Part shown: positions 1 to 6,287 of the stretch, piece by piece
Layout of the letters: each line of letters opens with the position of its first letter
How positions within the stretch are numbered: the stretch's first letter is position 1
Assembly (NCBI GenBank): GCA_035551475.1
Contig: DASZMX010000063.1
Coordinates: forward strand, 1 to 8,895
Direction: 5' to 3'
DNA: 8,895 nucleotides
From: DASZMX01 sp035551475
GTDB lineage: Bacteria; Verrucomicrobiota; Verrucomicrobiia; Limisphaerales; Palsa-1400
Notes under the pieces: generated by a model
Seen by the model: the letters and a program-made list of their open reading frames with translations, nothing else
Told to the model about the DNA's origin: nothing
Databases searched by the model: none
Translations under genes and position numbers: made by a program

Positions 1-2
1 TT

Positions 3-218
3 TTCCCCAGCGGCGCCGTTTATCCGACGCAGGCCTTCCCGCCCTGGATGAAGGTAATTACGGCGGTTGACCCGTTCACCTACGCCGTCCATGGGTTCAA
101 GCAATTGCTGCTTAAAAACACGGGGCTTGGCGCCATCTCGACCGATCTCGCCTTTTTGCTGATTTTCACCGCCATCGCGATGACAGCGGCGACGATGCTG
201 TTTCGGCGGACGCTGTAA
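3..218 (+). CDS. ABC-2 type transporter permease, C-terminal fragment (5' end outside window)
   Basis: Only the last 71 codons are visible, in frame from base 3 to the TAA at 216-218. The start lies upstream of the window. The fragment contains a PTQAFPPWMK stretch followed by DPFTYAVHGFKQLLL, the pattern near the C-terminus of ABC-2 membrane subunits (the drug, polysaccharide and DrrB/YadH-like exporter group), where a re-entrant or periplasmic loop with Pro and aromatic residues precedes the last helix. A final hydrophobic segment (about residues 50-66 of the fragment) and a short basic tail (FRRTL) follow, as expected for the last transmembrane helix and its cytoplasmic end. The substrate cannot be told. 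The ATPase partner would normally be next door, upstream. The gene converges on khpB with a 3-nt gap and no visible terminator hairpin between them. The family call is from remembered sequence style. Confidence 0.72.
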   Translation, partial: FPSGAVYPTQAFPPWMKVITAVDPFTYAVHGFKQLLLKNTGLGAISTDLAFLLIFTAIAMTAATMLFRRTL

Positions 219-221
219 GCC

Positions 222-668
222 TTACTTGGGGCGCAGGAGAATCGCCTTCTTGACGGTGCCTTCCACTTCGACGCTCGCGGCCTCGACGCCAGGATCGTCC
301 TTGAGCGCGGCGTAAATAATGCGGCGATCAAAGGCCGTCATCGGCTCCAACTCCACGATGTCGCCCCAGCGGCGCACTTTTTCCGCCGCGGCCTTGGCCT
401 TCTGCACGAGGGCGTCGCGCGCCTTGGCGCGATAGCCGCCGACGTCAATCATAACCTTGGCGACGTTCTGGTCTTGCTGGAAAAGGAGGCGGTTGGTGAG
501 GTATTGCAGGTCGGAAAGCGTCTGGCCCTGGCGCCCGATCAAGCGGCCCGAATCCTCGGTGGCGACGTCCAGGAAAATGCCGTCATCCAGCGTGTGCTCT
601 TCGACGGTGGCTTCAAATCCGAGCAGCTTCAGCAACTGTTCCAGCGTGGCTTTGGGTTGAGCTTGCAT
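222..668 (-). CDS. khpB: KhpB/Jag-family RNA-binding protein (KH + R3H), short form
   Basis: This 148-residue protein has a KH-like domain (about residues 10-78) with the GxxG loop at G45-R46-Q47-G48 inside GRLIGRQGQTL, and then an R3H-like domain (about 85-147) with MTAFDRRIIYAAL. The family (KhpB, also called Jag or EloR) binds RNA in the cytoplasm, often with KhpA, and influences cell elongation and division in Gram-positive bacteria. It is usually encoded directly after yidC, as here (47 nt downstream, same strand). Two things are odd. The N-terminal Jag_N domain of many homologues is absent, so the protein is only KH-R3H. The histidine that gives R3H its name is tyrosine (R115-x3-Y119). 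The ATG at 666-668 has no strong Shine-Dalgarno sequence. No other start adds a recognisable domain. Confidence 0.88.
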   Translation of the reverse strand: MQAQPKATLEQLLKLLGFEATVEEHTLDDGIFLDVATEDSGRLIGRQGQTLSDLQYLTNRLLFQQDQNVAKVMIDVGGYRAKARDALVQKAKAAAEKVRRWGDIVELEPMTAFDRRIIYAALKDDPGVEAASVEVEGTVKKAILLRPK

Positions 669-715
669 GTGTTTGATTCGTTAAACTGGGAATATACGCA
701 TCGGCGCCCTGAGCG

Positions 716-2521
716 CTACTTCTTTTTCCGGGCTGGCGCGAGGGCCGGGACGTCGTCCGGGGCGGTGCGCGTGGTCTTCATTTGCAGGATGCTTAGAAGG
801 TTCGAAACCGTCCAATAAAGCGTCAAACCCGCGGACATCCGATAGAAAAACACGAGGAACATCAACGGCATGAACTTCATGATCTTTTGCTGCCCCGGAT
901 CCATGCCCGGCGAGGGCGGAGTCATGTGCATCTGCCAGAATTGCGTGGCGCCCATGACCAGCGGCAGCGGGTTGATCGGAAACCCGGCAAGATAAAAAAT
1001 GGTGTCCGGCTGGGATAGATCGTAAGCCCAGAGAAAATGCACGCCGCGCAATTCGATCGCGCTGCGCAGCATGTAATAGAAGCCGAAGAACACGGGAATC
1101 TGCAGCAAGGTCGGCAGGCAACTGCCCATGGGATTGACCTTGTTCTGCTTCATGAACTCCATCGTCTTTTCGTTCTTCTTGGCCGGATCGTCCTTATATT
1201 TGTCAGAGATGGCCTTGATCTGCGGCTGGAGGGCTTGCAGCCGTTTTTGCGAGCGGGTGGCCGAGGCGGTCAACGGCCAGAAGATGAGTTTGATGATGAC
1301 CGTGATGCCGATGATGCACCAACCGTAGCCAATGCCGGTGGTGTGCAGGCCGTTCATACAGATGAGCAGGCCTTTGGAGAAAAAGCCCGACGGCCCGGAG
1401 AAATCCATGATGGCATCGACATTGTTCCCCATTTCCAGGCCGAGCTTGCTGAGAACGTTGTATTCCTTGGGCCCGGCGTAAAAGAGCGTGGAAGTCTCGA
1501 TGGATTGGCCTGGCGCCAGGCTGGCGGCGCCGTAGGAAAGCGCGGCTTGATAGCCATTGGTCAGCACGTAACGCGGCGCGGCGTCGATGCCATTGGTGTC
1601 CGGAGCTGGCAGGATGATTTTATGGATGACAACTTCGGAGGCGGGTTTCGCCGGAATGGCGGCGAGCGCAAAGAACTGATTATGCACGGCGGCCCAGACC
1701 ACGTTTCCCGCCCCCTCCTGATAGTTATAGCGCGGCGTGCCGGGAAAACAGCCGAGCGTGCGGTTGGCAAACCACGTATCCTTGATGTTCTGCGCCTTGG
1801 AACCGTTGTACCAGTACGACCCATAAGTCGTCGGGTCGTCCAGCGGTCCAATGGGCGCGGCTGTGCCGATGACAAATTCGCGCGTGGGAATCAGCGCCGC
1901 TTGCGCCGAGGTGTTCTCGTAACGAACGCGCACGTTGAAAAGGTGATTCGTGGCGGAGCCAAGATCGACGCTCTTGAAAGCGTAATTGGTGCCGAAATCA
2001 AATTCCTTCACGATCCGCACGCCGTTGGGCAGGGTGCGTTCGGCGCGCACGACATTGCCGTGGCGGCTTAAGACGAATTCATCCGTGGCCAATTCATCGC
2101 CGCCGACCAACGCGCCCACCGGAACCGGCGCGCCGGTGTTCAGGCTGGCGGGACGCGTGGGCGCCTTGGTTTCCGCCGACCGCCGTGTGACGGCCGGATA
2201 ATCCGTGAGATCAATTTGTTTGATCCCGCCGCCGCGCGAGGTGAAATGGCAAACGACCTCGGCATTGGAAATGGTCAGGAACGTTTCCGGCCCGGACGGC
2301 GTCGGGGCCGCGGAAGTCCGAGGCGCGCCCGGCACGGCCGCCACGGGGCTGTTGGAGACTGGAAGATTCGTCGCGCCAGCTGAATTGGTGACGCTTGCCA
2401 CCTCATTGGTCAGCGCCGGAAGGGGCACGCGTTTCGGCGGAAAAAAGTGGTCGATAATGGGCGAGAGCCCCAACAACAACCCCGCGGCGGCGACCAGAAT
2501 AATGATTGACTTACGATCCAT
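716..2521 (-). CDS. yidC: Membrane protein insertase YidC
   Basis: This is a 601-residue YidC/Oxa1 insertase of the Gram-negative type. It inserts inner-membrane proteins alone or with SecYEG. An N-terminal signal-anchor helix (about residues 5-23) is followed by a low-complexity Asn/Thr/Pro/Ala linker (about 35-80), a periplasmic beta domain (about 80-350), and the conserved five-helix core (about 385-585). The core includes QPQIKAI, the KVNPMGSCLPTLLQIPVFFGFYYML block and the QQKIMKFMPLMFLVFF block. The hydrophilic-groove arginine of the first core helix (R366 in E. coli, from memory) appears as K411 in VIIKLIFWPLT, which keeps the positive charge. The C-terminus is basic (RKKK). The ATG at 2519-2521 lies inside the 3' end of yidD (11-nt overlap), with a GGGA about 9 nt upstream. 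It is part of the rpmH-rnpA-yidD-yidC-khpB operon. Confidence 0.97.
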   Translation of the reverse strand: MDRKSIIILVAAAGLLLGLSPIIDHFFPPKRVPLPALTNEVASVTNSAGATNLPVSNSPVAAVPGAPRTSAAPTPSGPETFLTISNAEVVCHFTSRGGGIKQIDLTDYPAVTRRSAETKAPTRPASLNTGAPVPVGALVGGDELATDEFVLSRHGNVVRAERTLPNGVRIVKEFDFGTNYAFKSVDLGSATNHLFNVRVRYENTSAQAALIPTREFVIGTAAPIGPLDDPTTYGSYWYNGSKAQNIKDTWFANRTLGCFPGTPRYNYQEGAGNVVWAAVHNQFFALAAIPAKPASEVVIHKIILPAPDTNGIDAAPRYVLTNGYQAALSYGAASLAPGQSIETSTLFYAGPKEYNVLSKLGLEMGNNVDAIMDFSGPSGFFSKGLLICMNGLHTTGIGYGWCIIGITVIIKLIFWPLTASATRSQKRLQALQPQIKAISDKYKDDPAKKNEKTMEFMKQNKVNPMGSCLPTLLQIPVFFGFYYMLRSAIELRGVHFLWAYDLSQPDTIFYLAGFPINPLPLVMGATQFWQMHMTPPSPGMDPGQQKIMKFMPLMFLVFFYRMSAGLTLYWTVSNLLSILQMKTTRTAPDDVPALAPARKKK

Positions 2522-2801
2522 GATGACAATTCCCGAATACGGTGGCTTTAAGTTTCAAATCTGGCGCCGGGACCGGATCGGCCCCGAATTTTCCCCACGG
2601 GTGGCAGCGGGCGAGGCGCTTCAGCGCGAGCCACGAACCGCCCACGGCCCCGTGCCAGCGCACAGCTTCCAGGGCATATTGCGAACAGGTGGGCCGAAAA
2701 CGGCAATGCGCGGACGGCCCCAGCGCGGCGGCAAGCAAGGGCGAAAGCGTCATTTGATACGCCCGCACCAAACCGACCAGGCCGCGTTGCGCAAGGTTCA
2801 T
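2511..2801 (-). CDS. yidD: Membrane protein insertion efficiency factor YidD
   Basis: This 96-residue protein carries the YidD signature: CRFRPTCSQYALEAVRWHG followed by LALKRLARCHPWGKFGADPVP, with the three family cysteines (in CRF, TCS and RCHP). An N-terminal amphipathic or hydrophobic helix, about residues 8-27 (LVRAYQMTLSPLLAAAL), is typical of this small peripheral inner-membrane protein. It assists YidC- and Sec-dependent insertion in E. coli. Its start ATG (2799-2801) overlaps the TGA of rnpA as ATGA, and its TAA lies 11 nt inside yidC, so it is probably translationally coupled on both sides. The tail after DPVP is about 18 residues long and unremarkable. Length and position match the family well. 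Confidence 0.95.
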   Translation of the reverse strand: MNLAQRGLVGLVRAYQMTLSPLLAAALGPSAHCRFRPTCSQYALEAVRWHGAVGGSWLALKRLARCHPWGKFGADPVPAPDLKLKATVFGNCHHGS

Positions 2802-3160
2802 CCGTGAGTTTTGGTTATCTGGCGCAACGTGGCGAGAAAATCGCGCTCCACTTGCGCGAGCGATTTGCCGGCAATCGACAGGCGGGCGACGAGGATCACA
2901 TCCATCGGGCGGGGCAATTCATGTTGGTGCAAGCGAAAGGTTTCGCGGAGCAAACGCCGGGCGCGGCTGCGGACGACCGCCCCGCCGATTTTGCGGCTGG
3001 TGACGACCCCGATGCGGCTGGCGGCGCCTTCCGGGCGCGGCAGGACATTCGTGATCAGACACCCGCAGACGGCGCGCTGGCCGCGCGCTTTGGCCCGCGC
3101 GAAATCGCCCCGTTGCTTGATCCGGCTGGATCGGGGCAAACGCAGGCTGGCGTCCGGCAT
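2798..3160 (-). CDS. rnpA: Ribonuclease P protein component
   Basis: This is a 120-residue RnpA, the protein cofactor of the RNase P ribozyme that matures tRNA 5' ends. The visible motifs are LPRSSRIKQRGDFARAKARG (the start of the fold, with the F/R pair contacting the pre-tRNA leader) and RIGVVTSRKIGGAVVRSRARRLLRETFR, the basic RNR-type helix. Here the usual RNR is RSR (R64-S65-R66). The start chosen is the ATG at 3158-3160, 1 nt after the rpmH stop (TAA-C-ATG). The frame stays open to an upstream ATG at 3223, but that would add 21 residues entirely inside rpmH and looks like read-through of overlapping codons. The end overlaps the yidD start (ATGA). Expression is probably from the promoter upstream of rpmH. 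Confidence 0.95.
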   Translation of the reverse strand: MPDASLRLPRSSRIKQRGDFARAKARGQRAVCGCLITNVLPRPEGAASRIGVVTSRKIGGAVVRSRARRLLRETFRLHQHELPRPMDVILVARLSIAGKSLAQVERDFLATLRQITKTHG

Positions 3161-3161
3161 G

Positions 3162-3299
3162 TTAGACCGGGGTGAGGCGTTTGCGTCCCACGCGGCGGCG
3201 ATTGGCCAGCGTGGCCTTGCCACTCTTGCTGGAATTGCGGTTCAAAAAGCCGTGCTGGCGTTTGCGCCGAATTTTCGACGGTTGATACTGGCGTTTCAT
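3162..3299 (-). CDS. rpmH: 50S ribosomal protein bL34
   Basis: This is a 45-codon gene reading MKRQYQPSKIRRKRQHGF, then LNRNSSKSGKATLANRRRVG and the end RKRLTPV. It is a near-canonical bL34, with the KR-x-[YF]-QPSK-RR-KR-HGF opening, the middle GKATLANRR block and the R-x-GRKRL end. bL34 is a small basic protein of the large subunit. Its ATG is at 3297-3299 and its TAA at 3162-3164. It is the first gene of the rpmH-rnpA-yidD-yidC-khpB cluster and is preceded by a good sigma70-type promoter with a leader of roughly 70 nt. No strong Shine-Dalgarno sequence is visible. dnaA, often found upstream of rpmH in other bacteria, is not there: a thioredoxin-fold gene in the same orientation is. Confidence 0.97.
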   Translation of the reverse strand: MKRQYQPSKIRRKRQHGFLNRNSSKSGKATLANRRRVGRKRLTPV

Positions 3300-3374
3300 G
3301 TTCGAGTCTTAAGTGGTTGCACGTAGCGGGGACAACCGTCCGCCCCATCGCGCCTTCCGCGATTCGGGTTTGAG

Positions 3375-3402
3375 AAGATAGCGAGCCGGTCGCCAGTGTC
3401 AA
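3375..3402 (-). promoter_or_regulatory. Sigma70-type promoter of the rpmH operon
   Basis: Reading the minus strand, a perfect -35 box TTGACA (3402-3397) is followed by a 16-nt spacer and the -10 box TATCTT (3380-3375, 4 of 6 to TATAAT). Transcription would start near 3368, giving a leader of about 70 nt before rpmH. The -35 box begins 10 nt after the stop of the thioredoxin-like gene, so the operon can be transcribed independently of that gene. Spacer length and -35 match the promoter proposed for the tRNA-Gly gene in this window. Confidence 0.65.
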
Positions 3403-3411
3403 TCGTGAAGA

Positions 3412-3852
3412 CTACTTCTTCCGGGCGGCGTCCAGCTTGGCAATCAGGGCGGCGGGGCCCCCGGGAGGGTATCCCGCCTTCTGCCATACCACCGTATTGT
3501 CCGGTTTTAACACGACAAGCGTGGGAAATCCATCCACGTTATACTTCTTTTGCAGCGCGGCGTTGGCGGCCTGCAACTGCGGCGATTGCGGCTTATGATC
3601 GGGAAAATCCACTTCCACCAGGACCAGATTGGTGGAGGCGTAGCGGGCAAACTCGGGTTTGGAAAAAACATCGGCATCGAGCTTTTTGCACCAGACACAC
3701 CAGTCCGAACCGGTGAAGTCGAGCAGCACGAGCTTGTTCTCTTTTTTCGCCTTGGCCTGGGCTTCCGGAAGGCTTGTCAGCCACGAGGGCTCCGCTGTCA
3801 CAACCTGCGCGGACGCCAGCAAACCCAACAGAAAAATCGCGAATTTCTTCAT
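3412..3852 (-). CDS. Exported thioredoxin-fold protein with WCVWC active site
   Basis: From the ATG at 3850-3852 the product is 146 residues. It has a short Lys-Lys N-region, a hydrophobic core (about 4-19) and a likely cleavage site after VVTA (residue 20), so it is probably secreted to the periplasm. The mature part is a thioredoxin-like domain with a LVLLDFTGSDWCVWCKKLDADVF block (redox cysteines C52 and C55), the cis-proline at GFPT (P110), and a final helix rich in Lys and Ala. It resembles the Thioredoxin_7/DUF255-type family, which is involved in periplasmic thiol-disulfide exchange. The exact partner is unknown. A GTG 30 nt further upstream would also be in frame, but would put ten residues before the signal peptide, so the ATG is preferred. 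It lies between pyrC and rpmH on the same strand. Confidence 0.85.
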   Translation of the reverse strand: MKKFAIFLLGLLASAQVVTAEPSWLTSLPEAQAKAKKENKLVLLDFTGSDWCVWCKKLDADVFSKPEFARYASTNLVLVEVDFPDHKPQSPQLQAANAALQKKYNVDGFPTLVVLKPDNTVVWQKAGYPPGGPAALIAKLDAARKK

Positions 3853-3915
3853 ACGACAATTAATTGACACAATCTGCCCCACCCTTCCCTGTGGCGCAAA
3901 TGGGAAATCCGGGGC

Positions 3916-5265
3916 TTAGACGGCCACCGGCCGGCCCGCGAGCACCGTAGCGGTGGCGCGTCCTTTGAGCCACCAACCCGCGAAGGGGCTATTGTGGGAT
4001 TTGCTGGCCGTTTGCTGCACGTCGAAGCGCCATTCGGCATTCGGATCGAAAATCGTCACATCACCGTCGGCGCCGACGCCGAGATGGCCTTTTTGCGGCA
4101 GGCGCAACAGCCGCGCCGGATTGATGGTGAATTTGGCGATGACATCCGACAAATTCATGCGGCCCGAGTGAAACAACTGCATCAGCGCGAGGGGCAATTC
4201 CGTCTCGAAACCCACGATGCCGAACGGCGCGTAGTCAAACTCCACTTCCTTTTCGTAGCGGCAATGCGGCGCATGATCGCTGCTGATGATTTCCAGGGTG
4301 CCGTCAGCCAGCCCTTCGATGAGCGCCTCGCGGTCGGCGGCTTCGCGCAACGGCGGGTTCATCTTGAAGTTCGTGTCGTAAGAAGGCCAGCGCGGGCGGT
4401 CGCCCGGCCCGGCCCAGAGTTTGGCGCCGTCGCCCGCCCAGAAACGTTCGCTGCCCGCCAGCGCCATGTCTGTCAAAGTGAAATGATGCGGACAAGCTTC
4501 GCCGGAAATGGGAATTCCGCGCTTCTTCGCCGCCCGCAAAAGCTCCACGCTCCGCGCCGAACTCAAATGCTGGCAATGCACATGCGTCCCGGTCAATTCG
4601 GCCAGCATGATGTTGCGCCCCACAATAATCTCCTCGCCCGTGGCCGGCCACCCGCGCAAGCCGAGCGCGGCGCTCCAATAACCTTCATGCACCACGCCAT
4701 CCGTGACCATCGAATAATCCTGGCAATGATCCATGACCGGCAGGTCAAACATGCGCGCATATTCCATGGCCCGGCGCATGAGATCATTATTTTGCACGCA
4801 ATGGCCGTCGTCCGTGATTGCAATCACCCCCGCTTTTTTGAGCGACCCAATCGGCGCCAGCTCTTCGCCCGCGATATTTTTCGTGATCGCGCCCGCGATA
4901 AAAACATTCACCTTCCCCACCTGCTGCGCGCGCTCATGAATGAGCGCCACCGTGCCCGAATTGTCGATCGCCGGCGACGTATTGGGCATGCAGACAATCG
5001 ACGTAAATCCGCCCCGCGCCGCCGACGCCGCGCCCGTTGCAATCGTTTCCTTGGCCGATTGCCCCGGCTCGCGCAAATGCGCATGAAGATCAATCAAGCC
5101 AGGGCAAACGATCTTTCCCGCCGCCTCGAGCACGCGGCATTTCTCCGGTGGATTTTTCGCCCCCACAGCCGCGATCTTTCCCTCCGAAATCAAAACATCG
5201 GCCACCGCATCAAAGCCATGCGCGGGATCCAGCACGCGGCCGCCGGAGATGAGAAGCGAATCCAT
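3916..5265 (-). CDS. pyrC: Dihydroorotase, class I (PyrC)
   Basis: This 449-residue amidohydrolase catalyses the reversible cyclisation of carbamoyl aspartate to dihydroorotate in de novo pyrimidine synthesis. Visible metal-site motifs are DLHAHLREPG (H61, H63), ITDDGHCVQN (D152/D153), DHCQD (H180), HCQHLSS (H233), EACPHHF, KMNPPLR, and SDHAPH (D330). An Asp in place of the carbamylated Lys marks the class I type. With the start at the ATG at 5263-5265, H61, H63, D153, H180 and H233 fall at the same numbers I recall for the Aquifex enzyme. This supports that start over a TTG 36 nt upstream. Between EACPHHF and KMNPPLR there are about 25 extra residues, rich in Trp, Gly and Pro (FWAGDGAKLWAGPGDRPRW). 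No pyrB is visible nearby. The alternative is another cyclic amidohydrolase such as an allantoinase-like enzyme. Confidence 0.9.
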   Translation of the reverse strand: MDSLLISGGRVLDPAHGFDAVADVLISEGKIAAVGAKNPPEKCRVLEAAGKIVCPGLIDLHAHLREPGQSAKETIATGAASAARGGFTSIVCMPNTSPAIDNSGTVALIHERAQQVGKVNVFIAGAITKNIAGEELAPIGSLKKAGVIAITDDGHCVQNNDLMRRAMEYARMFDLPVMDHCQDYSMVTDGVVHEGYWSAALGLRGWPATGEEIIVGRNIMLAELTGTHVHCQHLSSARSVELLRAAKKRGIPISGEACPHHFTLTDMALAGSERFWAGDGAKLWAGPGDRPRWPSYDTNFKMNPPLREAADREALIEGLADGTLEIISSDHAPHCRYEKEVEFDYAPFGIVGFETELPLALMQLFHSGRMNLSDVIAKFTINPARLLRLPQKGHLGVGADGDVTIFDPNAEWRFDVQQTASKSHNSPFAGWWLKGRATATVLAGRPVAV

Positions 5266-5289
5266 GCCGCGACCATACACGGACTCGAA

Positions 5290-5317
5290 TTGACAACGCA
5301 AGCGCGCTCGCTAAGAT
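5290..5317 (+). promoter_or_regulatory. Promoter of tRNA-Gly
   Basis: A perfect -35 TTGACA at 5290-5295 is followed by a 16-nt spacer and TAAGAT at 5312-5317 (4 of 6 to TATAAT). The -10 box ends 11 nt before the first base of the mature tRNA, so the 5' leader would be very short. The GC-rich stretch just after the -10 (GCCCGAG) could act as a discriminator of the kind used in stringently controlled stable-RNA promoters (inference). Confidence 0.65.
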
Positions 5318-5328
5318 GCCCGAGTCAC

Positions 5329-5402
5329 GCGGGTGTAGTTCAATGGTAGAACGGAAGCCTTCCAAGCTTCATACGAGGGTTCGATTCCCTTCACCCGCTC
5401 CA
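5329..5402 (+). tRNA. tRNA-Gly (anticodon UCC)
   Basis: This 74-nt cloverleaf includes an encoded CCA. The acceptor stem GCGGGTG (5329-5335) pairs with CACCCGC, followed by discriminator T5399 and CCA 5400-5402. The D-arm is GTTC...GAAC with loop AATGGTA. The anticodon stem is GAAGC/GCTTC with loop CTTCCAA, giving anticodon TCC at 5361-5363 (glycine, decodes GGA). The variable region is ATAC. The T-arm is GAGGG/CCCTT (one G-T pair) with loop TTCGATT. It is transcribed divergently from pyrC. Accessory DNA with a relaxase starts right after the CCA, so the 3' end of this gene is a plausible integration site. The second copy of the tRNA 3' end that integration would produce is not in the window. 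Confidence 0.97.
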
Positions 5403-5427
5403 TTATAAATCAAGCGCTTACGACAAT

Positions 5428-5449
5428 GTGCAAGTAAAGTGCAAGTAAA
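5428..5449. repeat. Perfect tandem 11-bp direct repeat beside the tRNA
   Basis: GTGCAAGTAAA occurs twice, back to back (5428-5438 and 5439-5449), 26 nt after the tRNA CCA end. An 8-bp palindrome AAGCGCTT lies at 5412-5419 between them. Short direct repeats at this distance from a tRNA attachment site resemble arm-type binding sites of tyrosine integrases, or excisionase sites. That role is inferred. The rest of 5403-5484 shows no gene. Confidence 0.6.
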
Positions 5450-5484
5450 TTACCCCTCAGAAAATAAATGTTGGCTTAACAAAA

Positions 5485-5808
5485 TTAGTGCGCTTCCAGC
5501 AGAATTTGAGCAGCGCGAGGAGGAAGATCGGAAGGAATTTTGACGCCGTTATTGTGCGGCAGCTTTTCAGACTGGCCGGAAAGACCATTTTGAGTCGTGC
5601 GCCATTGGACGAAATCCTGCCAAAAGATGACGCCGTGAAAAACAGGAAAGCCGGGGAGACGAAACCAGCCGCGAGCCGTTGAATAGGACACCCCGGCACA
5701 GACGGCAAACTCTTTGGCATTCATCGCCTGCCCCAAGCGTTGCTTTTCCAAGACGGCTTCAAGCGTTATGCCGCGCAGTTGTTTGTCCTCAGTATGGCCT
5801 TGCTTCAT
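5485..5808 (-). CDS. Small helix-turn-helix protein, excisionase/MerR-like
   Basis: This 107-residue protein has a central winged-helix-like DNA-binding region, about residues 29-70: MNAKEFAVCAGVSYSTARGW (helix-turn-helix), a turn with LPGFPVF, then IFWQDFVQWR. The order (A.EFA..AGVS..TARGW...PGFPV.....W..FV.WR) matches the HTH_17/excisionase-like pattern. The C-terminal 35 residues are polar and end in LPPRAAQILLEAH. The start ATG (5806-5808) has an AGGTGG about 10 nt upstream, a plausible ribosome-binding site. It is the last gene of the relaxase-led minus-strand group and the closest to the tRNA edge, which would suit a recombination directionality factor acting on the nearby repeats. A transcriptional regulator or relaxosome accessory role is equally possible. 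The HTH call is fairly safe; the role is not. Confidence 0.68.
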   Translation of the reverse strand: MKQGHTEDKQLRGITLEAVLEKQRLGQAMNAKEFAVCAGVSYSTARGWFRLPGFPVFHGVIFWQDFVQWRTTQNGLSGQSEKLPHNNGVKIPSDLPPRAAQILLEAH

Positions 5809-5867
5809 AATCTGTTTTCCACCTCATCAGTCCGTTCTCGCACCCGAAAGTGAACAAAAAATTTCCA

Positions 5868-6284
5868 TCAATGTTTTATCTCGCTGGCAGCCGAACCGTT
5901 TTCAGTCACCTTAACCTCGATGGATTCAATGAATGGCGCGGTGGCATCGGTCGGTTCCGGCCACCGCTTGAAATCAAATTCCTGAATGTAATCCGCCATG
6001 CCGTTCTCGATGGCGAAAACCACCTTTTGCAAATTCTTCCCGCGCACCAGCACCAGCATTACGGTGTAGGTCAGGATGAAATGCGTTCCCTGCTTGTCGT
6101 AAAGGATGTTGAGCAGGATGTTGTAACCTGGCGCGTAAATCGAATCGTCCGCGCCGCGAATCCTGAGCCGGAATACTTTGTCTTTGGTATCAAAAGCCGC
6201 GTATTGTTCCGGCCCCGGCGGCGGCGTGTCGGCAGTCGGGGTGCGAGGCGTTTTTCTCCATTGTGCAAGTGGGTCATGTTGCAT
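5868..6284 (-). CDS. Unknown protein in the relaxase operon
   Basis: I do not recognise this 138-residue protein. Its ATG (6282-6284) follows the relaxase TGA by 3 nt on the same strand, so the two are probably co-transcribed and translationally coupled. The N-terminal 28 residues are polar and Pro/Thr-rich (QWRKTPRTPTADTPPPGPEQ), likely disordered. Residues 29-110 read as a compact alpha/beta domain (FRLRIRGADDSIYAPGYNILLNILYD, then FILTYTVMLVLVRGKNLQKVVFAIENGMADYIQEFD). The C-terminus ends with a beta-like stretch, FIESIEVKVTEN. There is no signal peptide, and the hydrophobic stretch FILTYTVMLVLV is too short and strand-like for a clear membrane helix. It has no cysteine and no obvious catalytic motif. 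Position suggests a partner or regulator of the relaxase (inference). Confidence 0.75.
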   Translation of the reverse strand: MQHDPLAQWRKTPRTPTADTPPPGPEQYAAFDTKDKVFRLRIRGADDSIYAPGYNILLNILYDKQGTHFILTYTVMLVLVRGKNLQKVVFAIENGMADYIQEFDFKRWPEPTDATAPFIESIEVKVTENGSAASEIKH

Positions 6285-6287
6285 AAA

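Noticed and set aside
1037..2071. Long + strand open frame of 344 codons opposite yidC
   Set aside because: The opposite strand holds an unmistakable YidC; the + strand product is Arg/Gly/Asp-rich with no family features.
3161..3223. Extended rnpA start at an upstream ATG
   Set aside because: The extra 21 residues lie wholly inside rpmH in another frame and have no match to RnpA; the ATG 1 nt after the rpmH stop gives a normal-length protein.
5266..5301. TTG start 36 nt upstream for dihydroorotase
   Set aside because: The added residues do not look like the family, overlap the tRNA promoter region, and would shift the metal-ligand numbering away from that of known enzymes.
3994..5349. Long + strand open frame of about 450 codons opposite pyrC
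   Set aside because: It mirrors the codons of pyrC, runs into the tRNA gene, is rich in Arg and His without any domain, and conflicts with a clear dihydroorotase on the other strand.
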